Origin: Amycolatopsis sp. EV170708-02-1
Lineage (GTDB): Bacteria > Actinomycetota > Actinomycetes > Mycobacteriales > Pseudonocardiaceae
Assembly (NCBI RefSeq): GCF_022479115.1
Contig: NZ_CP092497.1
Span: 7,688,001-7,752,000 of the forward strand
Direction: 5' to 3'
DNA: 64,000 bases
Positions 41,840 through 51,281 of this stretch are shown here, piece by piece. Below the pieces are notes generated by a model that was not told where the DNA came from, did no database searches, and was given only the letters and a program-made list of their open reading frames with translations. The position numbers and the translations under genes were made by a program. Within the stretch, counting starts at the first letter, position 1; every line of letters begins with the position of its first letter.

Positions 41840-42787
41840 TCAGCTCCGCCAACCGGCCCCGTCCACCGGATCCGGGACGTGCAGCCAGGCGCGGACCTCG
41901 GTCTCCTTCTCGTGCACGAGCACCTGCCGGTAGCTCATCGTGTCGAGACCGGGGCCGCCCTGGTCCTGGACGTCCTCGTGGAACCGGTCCGACACGAGCA
42001 CCACCACGGGCGACTCGTCCGGCGCTTCGGCGAGCGCGTCCCGCAGCACCCGCGAGTCCAGCAGCCGGGCGAGCAGCACCTTCGGCCGCCCCGTCACGCC
42101 GTACTCGTCGAGCGCGATCTCGCCGGCGTGGATCGCCACGCGCACCCGGATCCGCAGGCCGGTCTCGGTGACGACGTTGTACCTGGCCAGTTCCGCGGTC
42201 AGCCGGGAGAGCAGCGGGTACACCAGGCGGAACTTCGGGAAATGCGGCGGGACCACGACGATCATGCCGTCGCCGGTGTCCCGCTTCAGGCAGGCGTCCC
42301 AGGCGATCCCGCTGGTCTCGAAGGCTTCGGCGAGCAGGCCGAAGAGCATCCGCCGGACCTGCACGAAGATCTCGCTGCTGCGTCCGACCTGGCCGAAACC
42401 GGCGATGTCGATCGAGAACAGCCCGCAGTGCATGCCGGACTCGACCCACGCCACCGGCGGCGGATAGAGGATCTTCTTCCGCAACAGCGCGAGGTGGACA
42501 CAGGACACGGTGATCAACAGGATCGTGCCGAAGAACCACGAGAGGGCCAAGCCCGTCCCGACCGAACCGTCCGTTTCCTCGAGGGAGAGCAGGTAGAGCA
42601 GCCCATAGGAGACCGCACCGTAGAGGAAGACGTACAGCACCACGAACGTGCGGCGCAGCCGGATCGCCGCGTGCACGAACGGTAGCGGCGCGAGCAGTCC
42701 GAGCGACCCGACGACCACCACGAAATACCAGAGACTCACGACGCGCCGCGCGGTCGAGACACGTGTGGGACCGGTTCCGACGGCCAC
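41840..42787 (-). CDS. Membrane-anchored class III nucleotidyl cyclase-like protein
   Basis: The frame is 315 residues from GTG 42787. Three membrane helices (about 16-40, 46-68, 78-101) precede a cyclase homology domain (about 118-300). The two metal Asp residues are visible: Asp127 in SIDIAGFG and Asp173 in KRDTGDGM. The usual VNxAxR motif with the transition-state Asn is changed to RPKVLLARLLD (235-244), so the Asn is missing and cyclase activity is doubtful. It may be a divergent cyclase or a nucleotide sensor. The gene is divergent from parE with about 230 bases between starts. Confidence 0.7.
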   Translation of the reverse strand: MAVGTGPTRVSTARRVVSLWYFVVVVGSLGLLAPLPFVHAAIRLRRTFVVLYVFLYGAVSYGLLYLLSLEETDGSVGTGLALSWFFGTILLITVSCVHLALLRKKILYPPPVAWVESGMHCGLFSIDIAGFGQVGRSSEIFVQVRRMLFGLLAEAFETSGIAWDACLKRDTGDGMIVVVPPHFPKFRLVYPLLSRLTAELARYNVVTETGLRIRVRVAIHAGEIALDEYGVTGRPKVLLARLLDSRVLRDALAEAPDESPVVVLVSDRFHEDVQDQGGPGLDTMSYRQVLVHEKETEVRAWLHVPDPVDGAGWRS

Positions 42788-43017
42788 CTTGTTCCCCCCG
42801 TCACCCTGTGACACCGGAAACGATAACGCCTCATCCGAGCACTGAGGAAGCCGCTTTCCCCAGCCGTGACCCGGCCATCGGGACGGCGTGATGCGCCACA
42901 CCGGGGGCTCGGGAGGCCGAAGCTGTCGTAGGGGGCGGATATCCTCCAGTACGGTGTCGCGTTGAACACCACCTCCACGAGCTAGTTCGCGAGCCACGAC
43001 TCCAGGAGAAGTACCCA

Positions 43018-45069
43018 GTGACTGCTGAGACCCTGTACGGGGCCGACGACCTGACGCATCTCGAGGGTCTGGAAGCGGTCCGCAAGCGCCCCGGTATGTA
43101 CATCGGCTCCACCGACAGCCGCGGTATCAACCACCTGTTCTCCGAGGTCGTGGACAACTCGACCGACGAGGGTGTGGCGGGTCACGCCACGAAGATCGTG
43201 GTCACCCTGCACGCCGACGGCAGCGTCCAGGTCGACGACGACGGCCGCGGCATCCCCACCGGTACGCACGCCAAATCCGGTTTGTCCGGTGTCGAGCTCG
43301 TGCTGACCAGGCTGCACGCGGGCGGCAAGTTCGGCGGCTCGGGCTACAAGACCTCCGGTGGCCTGCACGGTGTGGGCGCCTCGGCGGTGAACGCGCTGTC
43401 GCACCGCTTCGACGTCACGGTGAAGCAGAGCGGCAAGGTCCACCAGATGTCGTTCGCGCACGGCGTCCCCGGCGTGTTCGACGGGCCCGGCCCGAAGGCC
43501 AAGTTCACCCGCAAGTCCGGGCTGAACATCACCGGCAAGATGAAGCGCGGCGAGCGCTCCGGCACGTCGATCCGGTACTGGTACGACGCGCGCTACTTCG
43601 AAAGCGGCGCCGCGCTCGACGTCGAAGGTGTCCGCGCGAAGATGCGCAACACCGCGTTCCTGGTCCCCGGCGTCACGTACGTCCTGCGCACCGCGGTCGA
43701 CGACTCGATCAGCGAAGAGACCTTCCACTTCCCCAACGGCCTCGCCGACATGGTCGACTTCCTCGCCCCGGACAGCGAAAAACCCGTCTGCGGCACGCTG
43801 ATCATCAACGGCGAGGGCACGTACAAGGAGAACGCGGCCGACGCCAGCGGTGTCATGCAGTCCAATGTGGTGCGTCACGCGGAGGTCGAGGTCGCGCTGC
43901 GCTGGGGCACCGGCTACGAGCGCACGGTGGAGTGCTTCACCAACACCATCCGCAACGTGCACGGCGGCACGCATCGCCGCGGTTTCGACCGCGCGGTGCT
44001 GAAAGCCTTGCAGGACGCCATTTCCAAGACCCGTGGGCTGCTCAAGCCCAAGGAGGACATGCCGACCGTCGAGGACGTGCTCGAAGGGATGACGGCGGTC
44101 GTCCACGTCCGGCTGCCGGAGCCCCAGTTCACCTCGCAGACCAAGGACGAGCTGTCCACCGCGGGCATCACCCGCGTCATCCAGGGCGTCGTGGACAAGC
44201 ACATCCGCGCCTGGACCGAAGAGCGCAAGACCAAGTCCGAGGCGAAGATCGTGCTGCAGAAGGTGGTCGACGCGGCACGCGTCCGGCTCACCCAGAAGCA
44301 GCAGAAGGACGCGGCCCGGCGCAAGACCGCGCTCGAAGGCGCGGCCATGCCGCCGAAGCTGGTCGATTGCCGCACCACCGGCGTCTCCCGCAGCGAGCTG
44401 TTCCTCGTCGAGGGTGACAGCGCGCTCGGTTCGGCGCGGATGGCGCGCGTCTCGGAGTACCAGGCGCTGCTTCCCTTGCGCGGCAAGATCCTCAACGTCC
44501 AGAAGGCGTCGCTCGGCGACACCTTGAAGAACGCCGAGATCGCCTCCATCGTGCAGGTGCTCGGCGCGGGCAGCGGGCGCACGTTCGACCTGTCGACCAT
44601 GCGCTACGGCCGGGTGATCCTGATGGCCGACGCGGATGTCGACGGTTCGCATATCCGCACGCTGCTGATCACCCTGTTCGCCAAGTACATGCGGCCGGTC
44701 ATCGAGGACGGCAGGCTCTACGCCGCGATGCCGCCGCTGCACAAACTGGTCACCAAGGGCCGCAACCCGGAGTCCCACTTCACCTTCACCCAGAAGGAGA
44801 TGGAGACCAAGTTCGCGGAGCTGGAGCGGGCGGGCAAGCAGATCGTCACCCCGGTTCAGCGGTTCAAGGGTCTCGGCGAGATGGACGCCGAGGAACTCTG
44901 GGACACCACGATGAACCCGGCCACCCGCGCGGTCCGCCGGATCACCATCGACGACGCCGAAGCCGCGGAGAACGCGCTCGAACTGTTGATGGGCGAGAAG
45001 GTCGAACCGCGCCGCAACTGGCTGGTCGCCTCCTCCGACCGGGTCGACCGCGAAGCCATCGACGCCTGA
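43018..45069 (+). CDS. parE: DNA topoisomerase IV subunit B (ParE-type)
   Basis: This is a 683-residue type IIA topoisomerase ATPase subunit. The GHKL ATP site is visible as EVVDNSTDEGV, DDDGRGIP and GGLHGVGASAVNAL, and the Toprim part has FLVEGDSA, LPLRGKILNV and LMADADVDGSH. The length and the QRFKGLGEM motif fit ParE-like proteins. It pairs with the next gene 29 bases on. In Streptomyces a second GyrB-like/GyrA-like pair (topo IV) exists besides gyrBA near dnaA. No dnaA, recF or dnaN is near here, so topo IV is preferred over gyrase. Confidence 0.85.
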   Translation: MTAETLYGADDLTHLEGLEAVRKRPGMYIGSTDSRGINHLFSEVVDNSTDEGVAGHATKIVVTLHADGSVQVDDDGRGIPTGTHAKSGLSGVELVLTRLHAGGKFGGSGYKTSGGLHGVGASAVNALSHRFDVTVKQSGKVHQMSFAHGVPGVFDGPGPKAKFTRKSGLNITGKMKRGERSGTSIRYWYDARYFESGAALDVEGVRAKMRNTAFLVPGVTYVLRTAVDDSISEETFHFPNGLADMVDFLAPDSEKPVCGTLIINGEGTYKENAADASGVMQSNVVRHAEVEVALRWGTGYERTVECFTNTIRNVHGGTHRRGFDRAVLKALQDAISKTRGLLKPKEDMPTVEDVLEGMTAVVHVRLPEPQFTSQTKDELSTAGITRVIQGVVDKHIRAWTEERKTKSEAKIVLQKVVDAARVRLTQKQQKDAARRKTALEGAAMPPKLVDCRTTGVSRSELFLVEGDSALGSARMARVSEYQALLPLRGKILNVQKASLGDTLKNAEIASIVQVLGAGSGRTFDLSTMRYGRVILMADADVDGSHIRTLLITLFAKYMRPVIEDGRLYAAMPPLHKLVTKGRNPESHFTFTQKEMETKFAELERAGKQIVTPVQRFKGLGEMDAEELWDTTMNPATRAVRRITIDDAEAAENALELLMGEKVEPRRNWLVASSDRVDREAIDA

Positions 45070-45098
45070 TTTCGTTGCTATTCAAGGAGCTTTGAGCA

Positions 45099-47585
45099 AT
45101 GGCACGCCGCAAGGGCACCACCACCAAGGTCGACCCGTCAGCGTTCGACCGCCCCGGCGCGAACGTCTTCGACAACTCGCTGAAGACGGAGATCGAGGAT
45201 TCGTACCTGGAGTACGCGTACTCGGTCATCCACTCGCGGGCGCTCCCGGACGCGCGGGACGGGCTGAAGCCGGTGCACCGCCGGATCATGTACTCGATGA
45301 ACGAGAACGGTTACCGGCCGACACACGCGTACGTGAAGTCGGCCCGCGTGATCGGCGACGTGATGGGCCGGTACCACCCGCACGGCGACACCGCGATCTA
45401 CGACGCCATGGTCCGGCTCGCACAGGACTTCTCGCTCAACGTGCCGCTGGTCGACGGGCACGGCAACTTCGGCTCCCCCGACGACGGCCCCGCCGCCTCG
45501 CGGTACACCGAGGCGCGGCTCTCCCCGGAAGCGATGCTGCTGGTCGGTGAGCTCGGCGAGGACACCGTCGACTTCCGGCCGAACTACGACGGTTCGCTCG
45601 AAGAGCCGTCCGTGCTGCCCGCGGCCTTCCCGAACCTGCTGGTCAACGGCACCTCCGGGATCGCGGTCGGGATGGCGACCAACATGATCCCGCACAACCT
45701 GTCCGAGATCATCGGCGCGGCGCGGTGGCTGATCAACCACCCGAACGCCACCCTCGACAAGCTGATGGAGTACGTCCCGGGCCCCGACCTGCCGACCGGT
45801 GGTTCGCTGCTGGGGCTGGACGAGGTCCGCCGCGCGTACGAGACCGGCCGCGGTGTGGTGCGGATGCGCGCCAGCGCCGAGACCGGTCCGCTGGAGGGCA
45901 GCCGCGGCCGTCAGGCCATCACCATCACCGAGCTGCCGTACGGCGTCGGCCCGGAGAAGGTGATCGAGAAGATCACCGACGAGGTCAACAAGTCCAAGCG
46001 GCTCACCGGCATCGCCGACGTCAAGGACCTCACCGACCGCGAGAACGGCACGCGGCTGGTCATCGAATGCAAGGTCGGCGTGAACCCGCAGGCGCTGCTG
46101 GCGGATCTGTACCGGCTCACGCCGCTGGAGCAGTCGTTCGGCATCAACAACCTGGTGCTCGTGGACGGGCAGCCGCAGACGCTGGGGCTCAAGGCGCTGC
46201 TGGAGGTCTTCCTCAGCCACCGCTACGAGGTCGTCACCCGCCGCACGCGCTACCGGCGCCGCAAACGCGAAGAGCGTCTGCACCTGGTCGACGGTCTGCT
46301 GATCGCCCTGCTCAACATCGACAAGGTGATCAAGGTGATCCGCGAGAGCGACAACGCCGCGGCCGCGAAGGACGGCCTGATGAAGCGGTTCAAGCTCTCG
46401 GAGATCCAGGCGACCTACATCCTGGACACGCCGCTGCGTCGGCTCACGAAGTACGACCGCATCGAACTCGAAGCCGAGCAGGACAAGCTGCGCGAGGAGA
46501 TCGCCGAGCTGTCGAAGATCCTCGACGACGAGTCGGTGCTGAAGAAGGTCGTCTCGGCCGAGCTGGCCAAGGTCGCCAAGGACCACCCGACCGAGCGGCG
46601 CACCGCGCTGATCGACGGTGACCTCAAGGAGGTCCTCGCCGCGTCGAAGCCGTCGGGTCCGCTGGAGGTCGCCGACGATCCGTGCCAGGTGATCCTGTCG
46701 GCCACCGGCCTGGTCGCGCGGACGGCGGCGGAATCGGAGGAGGCGTCGGAGGTGCGGCGCCGCAACGGCCGTGTCAAACACGACTCGGTGGCCGCGGTGG
46801 TCCATTCGACCGCGCGCGGTCAGGTGCTGCTGGTGACCAACCGCGGCCGCGCGTTCAAGACCGACGTGCTGCCGCTGCCGGTGCTGCCCGAGCAGGCCGG
46901 CACGGTGTCGCTGCGCGGCGGGATGGCCGCGAAGGAACTGGTGCCGCTGGAGAAGGGCGAGCGCGTCATCGGCCTGGCCCCGCTCGGCGAACAGGCCGCC
47001 GGCTCGCCTGGTCTCGCGCTCGGCACGAAACACGGCGTGGTGAAGGTGTGCGCGCCGGAGTGGCCGGTCCGCTCCGACGAGTTCGACGTGATCAGCCTGA
47101 AGGACGGCGATGAGGTCGTCGGCGCCACCTGGCTCACCGACGGCAACGAGACTCTGGCGTTCCTGTCGTCCGAAGCGTCACTGCTGCGCTACGCCGCTTC
47201 GCTGGTGCGGCCGCAAGGACTCAAGGGCGGCGGCATGGCCGGGATCGTCGTGCGCGGCGACGCGGAAGTGGTCTTCTTCGGCGCGATCCGCACCGACGAC
47301 GCCGAACACGGCGAGCCGATGGTCGTCACCGCGACCGGCGCGAGCGTGAAGGTGACCCCGTTCAGCGAGTACCCGGCCAAGGGCCGCGCGACCGGTGGCG
47401 TCCGGGCGCAGCGATTCCTCAAGGGCGAAACGAGGCTGATCGTCGGCTGGATCGGCCCGCGCCCGGCCGGTGCCGCCCGCAACGGCGACCCGGTGGAGCT
47501 CCCCGAAGTCGACATCCGCCGCGACGGCTCCGGCCACGCCCACCCCGGCCCGGAGGTCGTCGGTCACCTGATCGAACGGGACTAA
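45099..47585 (+). CDS. parC: DNA topoisomerase IV subunit A (ParC-type)
   Basis: This is an 828-residue breakage-reunion subunit. The catalytic Tyr136 is in [11 protein letters not shown], and the winged-helix region [29 protein letters not shown] includes the quinolone-resistance position (Thr98 here). The C-terminal domain has beta-pinwheel blades. No complete GyrA box (QRRGGKG) is seen, the nearest sequence being [10 protein letters not shown], which supports topo IV over gyrase. The gene follows parE by 29 bases. It decatenates daughter chromosomes. Confidence 0.85.
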   Translation: MARRKGTTTKVDPSAFDRPGANVFDNSLKTEIEDSYLEYAYSVIHSRALPDARDGLKPVHRRIMYSMNENGYRPTHAYVKSARVIGDVMGRYHPHGDTAIYDAMVRLAQDFSLNVPLVDGHGNFGSPDDGPAASRYTEARLSPEAMLLVGELGEDTVDFRPNYDGSLEEPSVLPAAFPNLLVNGTSGIAVGMATNMIPHNLSEIIGAARWLINHPNATLDKLMEYVPGPDLPTGGSLLGLDEVRRAYETGRGVVRMRASAETGPLEGSRGRQAITITELPYGVGPEKVIEKITDEVNKSKRLTGIADVKDLTDRENGTRLVIECKVGVNPQALLADLYRLTPLEQSFGINNLVLVDGQPQTLGLKALLEVFLSHRYEVVTRRTRYRRRKREERLHLVDGLLIALLNIDKVIKVIRESDNAAAAKDGLMKRFKLSEIQATYILDTPLRRLTKYDRIELEAEQDKLREEIAELSKILDDESVLKKVVSAELAKVAKDHPTERRTALIDGDLKEVLAASKPSGPLEVADDPCQVILSATGLVARTAAESEEASEVRRRNGRVKHDSVAAVVHSTARGQVLLVTNRGRAFKTDVLPLPVLPEQAGTVSLRGGMAAKELVPLEKGERVIGLAPLGEQAAGSPGLALGTKHGVVKVCAPEWPVRSDEFDVISLKDGDEVVGATWLTDGNETLAFLSSEASLLRYAASLVRPQGLKGGGMAGIVVRGDAEVVFFGAIRTDDAEHGEPMVVTATGASVKVTPFSEYPAKGRATGGVRAQRFLKGETRLIVGWIGPRPAGAARNGDPVELPEVDIRRDGSGHAHPGPEVVGHLIERD

Positions 47586-47590
47586 CCCCC

Positions 47591-47840
47591 GCACACGCGT
47601 ACCCGAAGCCGTAACTCGCGTGCTTGAGCACGAAACTCGCGTGCTTCGGGCCGTAACTCACCTGCGGCCAACCCCGCCGCGAGTTACGGCCCCAAGCACG
47701 CGTGTTACGCCTTCCAGCACGCGAGTTCCGCCCCCGAGCACGCGAGTTACGCCCTCCGTCACTCGTGATCGCCCTCCGATCACGCGTGTCGTCCGTTCGA
47801 TCACGCGTGTCGTCCATCTGGTCACGTGTGCCGTCCGGCG
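47591..47840. repeat. Field of short GCGAGTTACG / ATCACGCGTGTCG repeats
   Basis: About eleven degenerate 12-14-base units follow the parC stop. The first seven are variants of CACGCGAGTTACG in both orientations, separated by spacers of about 10-15 bases. The last four are variants of ATCACGCGTGTCGTCC in one orientation. The unit spacing is uneven and the spacers are short, so it is not a CRISPR array. No gene is seen in 47586-47902. The stretch could hold protein-binding sites or be a decayed repeat field. Confidence 0.65.
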
Positions 47841-47856
47841 ATCGGCCACCCCACGC

Positions 47857-47882
47857 GTGGTAGCAAAGGTCCCTTGCTCCCC
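47857..47882 (-). repeat. AGCAAGGGACCTTTGCTACCAC element (minus orientation)
   Basis: GTGGTAGCAAAGGTCCCTTG followed by CTCCCC is the reverse complement of the element seen at 20007, 36893, 54308, 56232 and 56347. It sits between the repeat field after parC and the stop of the acyl-CoA dehydrogenase gene. A half copy of the TCCTCTGAATGCGGT family follows at 47888-47912 and contains that gene's TAG stop. Confidence 0.75.
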
Positions 47883-47902
47883 CGGCCACCGCGTTCAGAG
47901 GA

Positions 47903-49117
47903 CTAATCGCGAGGGCCCAGGAGACCCTTCGCGATGTGCGTCACCTGGATCTCGTTGCTTCCCGCGTAGATCATCAGCGACTTCGCGTCCCGCGCCAGCT
48001 GCTCCACCCGGTACTCCGCCATGTACCCGTTCCCGCCGAACAGCTGCACGGCCTCCATCGCGACCTCGGTGGCCGCCTCCGACGAGTACAGCTTCATCGC
48101 CGAAGCCTCGGCCAATGTCGGCATCTTGCCCGCGCGCAGGGTCTCGATCAGCTGGAAGACCATGTTCCGCACGTTGATCCGCGCGATCTCCATCTTCGCC
48201 AGCTTGAGCTGGATCAGCTGGAACCGCCCGATCTCCTGGCCCCACAGCTTCCGGTTCTTCGCGTAGTCCACGCAAAGCCGATGACACTCGTTGATGATCC
48301 CGAGCGCCAGCGCCGCGACGCCGATCCGCTCGACGGCGAACCCGGACTTCACCTCGGCCTTGCTGTCACCGTCGCGGCCGGTCTCGGATTCGCCGAGCAG
48401 CCTGTCCCGCCCGAGCCGGACGTCGCTGAAGAACAGCTCGCCGGTCGGCGACGACATCATGCCCATCTTCTTGAACGGCTTGCCCTGCGTGAGCCCGGGC
48501 ATGCCCTTGTCCAGCACGAACGTCAGCACCTTGCGGTCCCGCACTTCCGAGCCGTCGTCGAGCTTCGCGTACACGATGATCGTGTCGGCATAAGGCCCGT
48601 TGGTGATGAACGTCTTCTGTCCATTGAGGACGTACTCGTCACCCTCGCGCCGCACCGACGTCTTCATCCCGCCGAAAGCGTCCGAGCCGGAATCGGGTTC
48701 GGTGATCGCCCACGCCCCGACCTTCTCGAACGTCGCCAGCCCTGGCAGCCAACGCTCCTTCTGCGCTTGCGTGCCCTTGGTCAGGATCGTCTGCGCGGTC
48801 AGCCCGATACTCACGCCGAGCGACGCGACGATGCCGAGGCTGACCCCGGCCAGTTCGCTCACCGCGATGAGCGCCATCGCCTCCTGCCCGCCGAACGCCA
48901 AGCCACCGCCACCGGACCCGCGCTCGCCGGACAGCAGTTTCGACACCGATTCCCGCGCGAGCGCGTCGATGCCGAAGGACGCGAACATCTTCCGGATGAT
49001 GTCGTACGGCGGCAGCGTCCCGCTTTCCAGCGCGTCGAGATGCGGCCGGATCTCCTTGTCGATGAAGTCCCGGATCGCGTCCCTGATCAGCAGTTCGGTC
49101 TCGGACCACTCGATCAC
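47903..49117 (-). CDS. Acyl-CoA dehydrogenase
   Basis: This is a 404-residue FAD enzyme. Visible family motifs are AWAITEPDSGSDAFGGMKTSVRREGDEYVLNGQKTFITNG (FAD/substrate strand region) and ALGIINECHRLCVDYAKNRKLWGQEIGRFQLIQLKLAKM (helical domain). The C-terminal GGNGYMAEYRVEQLARDAKSLMIYAGSNEIQ region lacks a canonical base-bearing motif that can be placed with confidence. It is the last gene of a five-gene beta-oxidation-type operon, with its GTG overlapping the SDR stop by 4 bp. The chain length of the substrate is unknown. Confidence 0.8.
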   Translation of the reverse strand: MIEWSETELLIRDAIRDFIDKEIRPHLDALESGTLPPYDIIRKMFASFGIDALARESVSKLLSGERGSGGGGLAFGGQEAMALIAVSELAGVSLGIVASLGVSIGLTAQTILTKGTQAQKERWLPGLATFEKVGAWAITEPDSGSDAFGGMKTSVRREGDEYVLNGQKTFITNGPYADTIIVYAKLDDGSEVRDRKVLTFVLDKGMPGLTQGKPFKKMGMMSSPTGELFFSDVRLGRDRLLGESETGRDGDSKAEVKSGFAVERIGVAALALGIINECHRLCVDYAKNRKLWGQEIGRFQLIQLKLAKMEIARINVRNMVFQLIETLRAGKMPTLAEASAMKLYSSEAATEVAMEAVQLFGGNGYMAEYRVEQLARDAKSLMIYAGSNEIQVTHIAKGLLGPRD

Positions 49118-49983
49118 GGGAGCCTCGCGGCGATGTCGTCGATCTCCCAGGCGGCCTCGGTTTCGATCACCTTGACGTCGTGCCAGCCCGCGAGTTCGGA
49201 GATCGCGCCGCCCTGCACCGCGAACACCTTGCCGGTGAGCGGGCATTTCTCGGTCGCGAGGTAGGCGACCAGCGGCGAGATGTTCGCCGGGGAGAACGCG
49301 TCGAACTCCCCTTCTTCGACCTCCTGCGCGAAGATCGCGCCCATGCCCGGCGTCGCCAGGGTGAGCCGCGTGCGCGCGATCGGCGCGATCGCGTTGACCC
49401 GCACGCCGTAGCGCTCCAGTTCCTCGGCAGCGACCAGTGTCAGCGCGGCGATGCCGGCTTTCGCCGCGCCGTAGTTCGCCTGTCCCGCGTTCGGCAACGT
49501 GGTCCCGGACGCCGAGGCGGTGTTGATCACCGAACCCGCCACCGGCTCCCCGGCCTTGCTCGCGCTCTTCCAGTACGCGGCCGCGTGCCGCAGCACCGCC
49601 GCGTGCCCCTTCAGATGCACTGCGATCACGGAATCCCATTGGGACTCTTCCAGTCCCGCGATGAACGCGTCGCGCAGAATGCCCGCGTTGTTCACGACGA
49701 CGTCGAGCCTGCCGAATTCACCCACCGCCTGCGCGATCAGGTCCTCCGCGCCCGCCCAGTCGGCGACATTGGCCGTGTTCGCCACGGCCTTCCCGCCCGC
49801 CGCGCGGATCTCGTCGACGACCTCCTGCGCGGGCCCGGCGTCGCTGCCGCTGCCGTCGTTCGACCCGCCGAGGTCGTTGACCACGACGCTCGCGCCCTCC
49901 CGCGCGAACAGCAGCGCGTGCTCGCGGCCGATCCCGCGTCCGGCCCCGGTGATGACGGCGACCCGCCCGTCGAGTGCTCCCAT
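49114..49983 (-). CDS. SDR-family 3-hydroxyacyl-CoA dehydrogenase-like protein
   Basis: This is a 289-residue short-chain dehydrogenase. The cofactor motif is TGAGRGIGREHALLFAREGA, followed by NNAGILRD and the active site ANYGAAKAG with Tyr and Lys. The insertion VVNDLGGSNDGSGSDAGPAQEVVDEI is typical of the (3R)-hydroxyacyl-CoA dehydrogenase domains of peroxisomal multifunctional enzyme type. It is coupled to the acyl-CoA dehydrogenase and preceded by the MaoC-like hydratase gene, giving consecutive beta-oxidation steps. Confidence 0.8.
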   Translation of the reverse strand: MGALDGRVAVITGAGRGIGREHALLFAREGASVVVNDLGGSNDGSGSDAGPAQEVVDEIRAAGGKAVANTANVADWAGAEDLIAQAVGEFGRLDVVVNNAGILRDAFIAGLEESQWDSVIAVHLKGHAAVLRHAAAYWKSASKAGEPVAGSVINTASASGTTLPNAGQANYGAAKAGIAALTLVAAEELERYGVRVNAIAPIARTRLTLATPGMGAIFAQEVEEGEFDAFSPANISPLVAYLATEKCPLTGKVFAVQGGAISELAGWHDVKVIETEAAWEIDDIAARLP

Positions 49984-49993
49984 GGCTTTGCTC

Positions 49994-50836
49994 CTACTCC
50001 GCGAATTCCGCGAGACCGTCTTTGATCACGACGGTTTCGCCGACGGTGGTTTCGAACGCGTAGCTCCCGGCACCCGCGCTCCAGATGGACGTCGTCAGGT
50101 CCTGGCCGGGCAGCACTGGTTTGGCGAACCGGACGGCGAACCGTTTCAGTCTGTCCACATCGGACCCGGCGACCTCGGTCAGCAGCGCCCACGAGGTGAA
50201 CGCCATGGTGCACAGGCCATGCGCGATAATCCCCGGCAGTCCCGATTCCTTCGCGACCTCTTCGTCGAGATGGATCGGCATGGGGTCGCCGGCGGCGGGC
50301 GCGTACCGATACGTCTGGTCGTCGTCGACGTGCTGGTTCACCTTCGCCACCGGCGCCCGCGAACGGAGGTCTTCGTCGAACTTGTGCTCCGGCCCGAGTT
50401 CGCCGCGTGTCTCCCCGGTGTCGAACCCGCGCACGAACAGCGTCACGTACTGCTCGTTGACCAGATCGCCGTCGTCGGTCCGGCATTCGAGGTGGATGGT
50501 GCCGCGGGTGCCGTTCGGCAAGCCCTCGTAGCCGGTCATCCGCGCTCGTGACACGAGCTTGTCGCCGGGACGGATCGGCCGGTGGAACCGGAATTCCTGC
50601 TCCCCGTGCACGATCCGGCCGAACAAGCCGACCGGGACGACCTCGAGCGCGGGTTCCATCAGCGACTCGAACACCGGCACGATCGCGAACACGGGGCTCG
50701 CGACGTCACCGGCGAGATGCGCCGGGATCGGGTCGTTGGTGGCCTTCGCGTACTCGATCAGCCGCTCGCGCGTGACCTCGAACCGCGACTCGCCGGTCCA
50801 CTTGCCGAGCCCGCCGGGGTCGAATCGCTCGGTCAC
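49994..50836 (-). CDS. MaoC-like enoyl-CoA hydratase with double hot-dog fold
   Basis: This is a 280-residue protein. An N-terminal hot-dog half (residues 20-130) is followed by a catalytic half with the hydratase 2 motif DQTYRYAPAAGDPMPIHLDEEVAKESGLPGIIAHGLCTMAF, in which the Asp and His of the motif are kept. Such proteins hydrate enoyl-CoA to (3R)-hydroxyacyl-CoA, which the adjacent SDR can oxidise. The GTG at 50836 overlaps the SRPBCC stop by 4 bp. Confidence 0.8.
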   Translation of the reverse strand: MTERFDPGGLGKWTGESRFEVTRERLIEYAKATNDPIPAHLAGDVASPVFAIVPVFESLMEPALEVVPVGLFGRIVHGEQEFRFHRPIRPGDKLVSRARMTGYEGLPNGTRGTIHLECRTDDGDLVNEQYVTLFVRGFDTGETRGELGPEHKFDEDLRSRAPVAKVNQHVDDDQTYRYAPAAGDPMPIHLDEEVAKESGLPGIIAHGLCTMAFTSWALLTEVAGSDVDRLKRFAVRFAKPVLPGQDLTTSIWSAGAGSYAFETTVGETVVIKDGLAEFAE

Positions 50837-51264
50837 GAGACCAGCGCCTTGAAGTTCTCGAGGGAGGCGTCGAGGTTCTTCTTGCCGTCCTTCTCGACGG
50901 CCTTGCCGAGCGCACCGACGATCATCTGGCCGGCGAACTCCGCGTCGATGCTGGCGAGCGAACCGTCTCCGGACGCCTCCACGGACAACTCGAACTTGAC
51001 CTTCACCCCGGCCATCCCGGTGCCGGAGATCGCCAGCTTCGACGGCGCCTCGAACTCGTCGACGGTCCAGGTGATCGTGTTCGGCATCCCGAGCATCGTG
51101 ACGACCTCCGAAGCCTGTGCGCCTTTGGAGAATTCGGCCGGGACGTCGCCCTTCCACTTGGTGTGGATTGTCAGCCACTTCTCGAAGTTGTTGGGGTTGG
51201 AGAACTCCGCCCACACCTTGTCGGGGGCCGCGGGGAGTTCGACGGAGGCACTGATCTTGCCCAT
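50833..51264 (-). CDS. SRPBCC-family lipid-binding protein
   Basis: This is a 143-residue protein. The START/Bet v1-like layout is seen from VELPAAPDKVWAEFSNPNNFEKWLTIHTKWKGDVP through the central strands to the C-terminal helix AVEKDGKKNLDASLENFKALVS. Such proteins bind hydrophobic molecules, and one encoded inside a fatty-acid or sterol degradation operon may carry an acyl intermediate. The ATG at 51264 has AAGGAA upstream and lies 17 bases after the thiolase stop. Confidence 0.75.
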   Translation of the reverse strand: MGKISASVELPAAPDKVWAEFSNPNNFEKWLTIHTKWKGDVPAEFSKGAQASEVVTMLGMPNTITWTVDEFEAPSKLAISGTGMAGVKVKFELSVEASGDGSLASIDAEFAGQMIVGALGKAVEKDGKKNLDASLENFKALVS

Positions 51265-51281
51265 GGTTCTTCCTTTCGGGA

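Noticed and set aside
43018..47585. gyrB-gyrA annotation of the topoisomerase pair
   Set aside because: No dnaA-dnaN-recF context, no complete GyrA box in the C-terminal domain, and ParE-like length; topoisomerase IV is the better call.
47591..47840. Possible CRISPR array in the repeat field after parC
   Set aside because: The units are only 12-14 bases, degenerate, in both orientations and with spacers too short and uneven for CRISPR; no cas gene is present.
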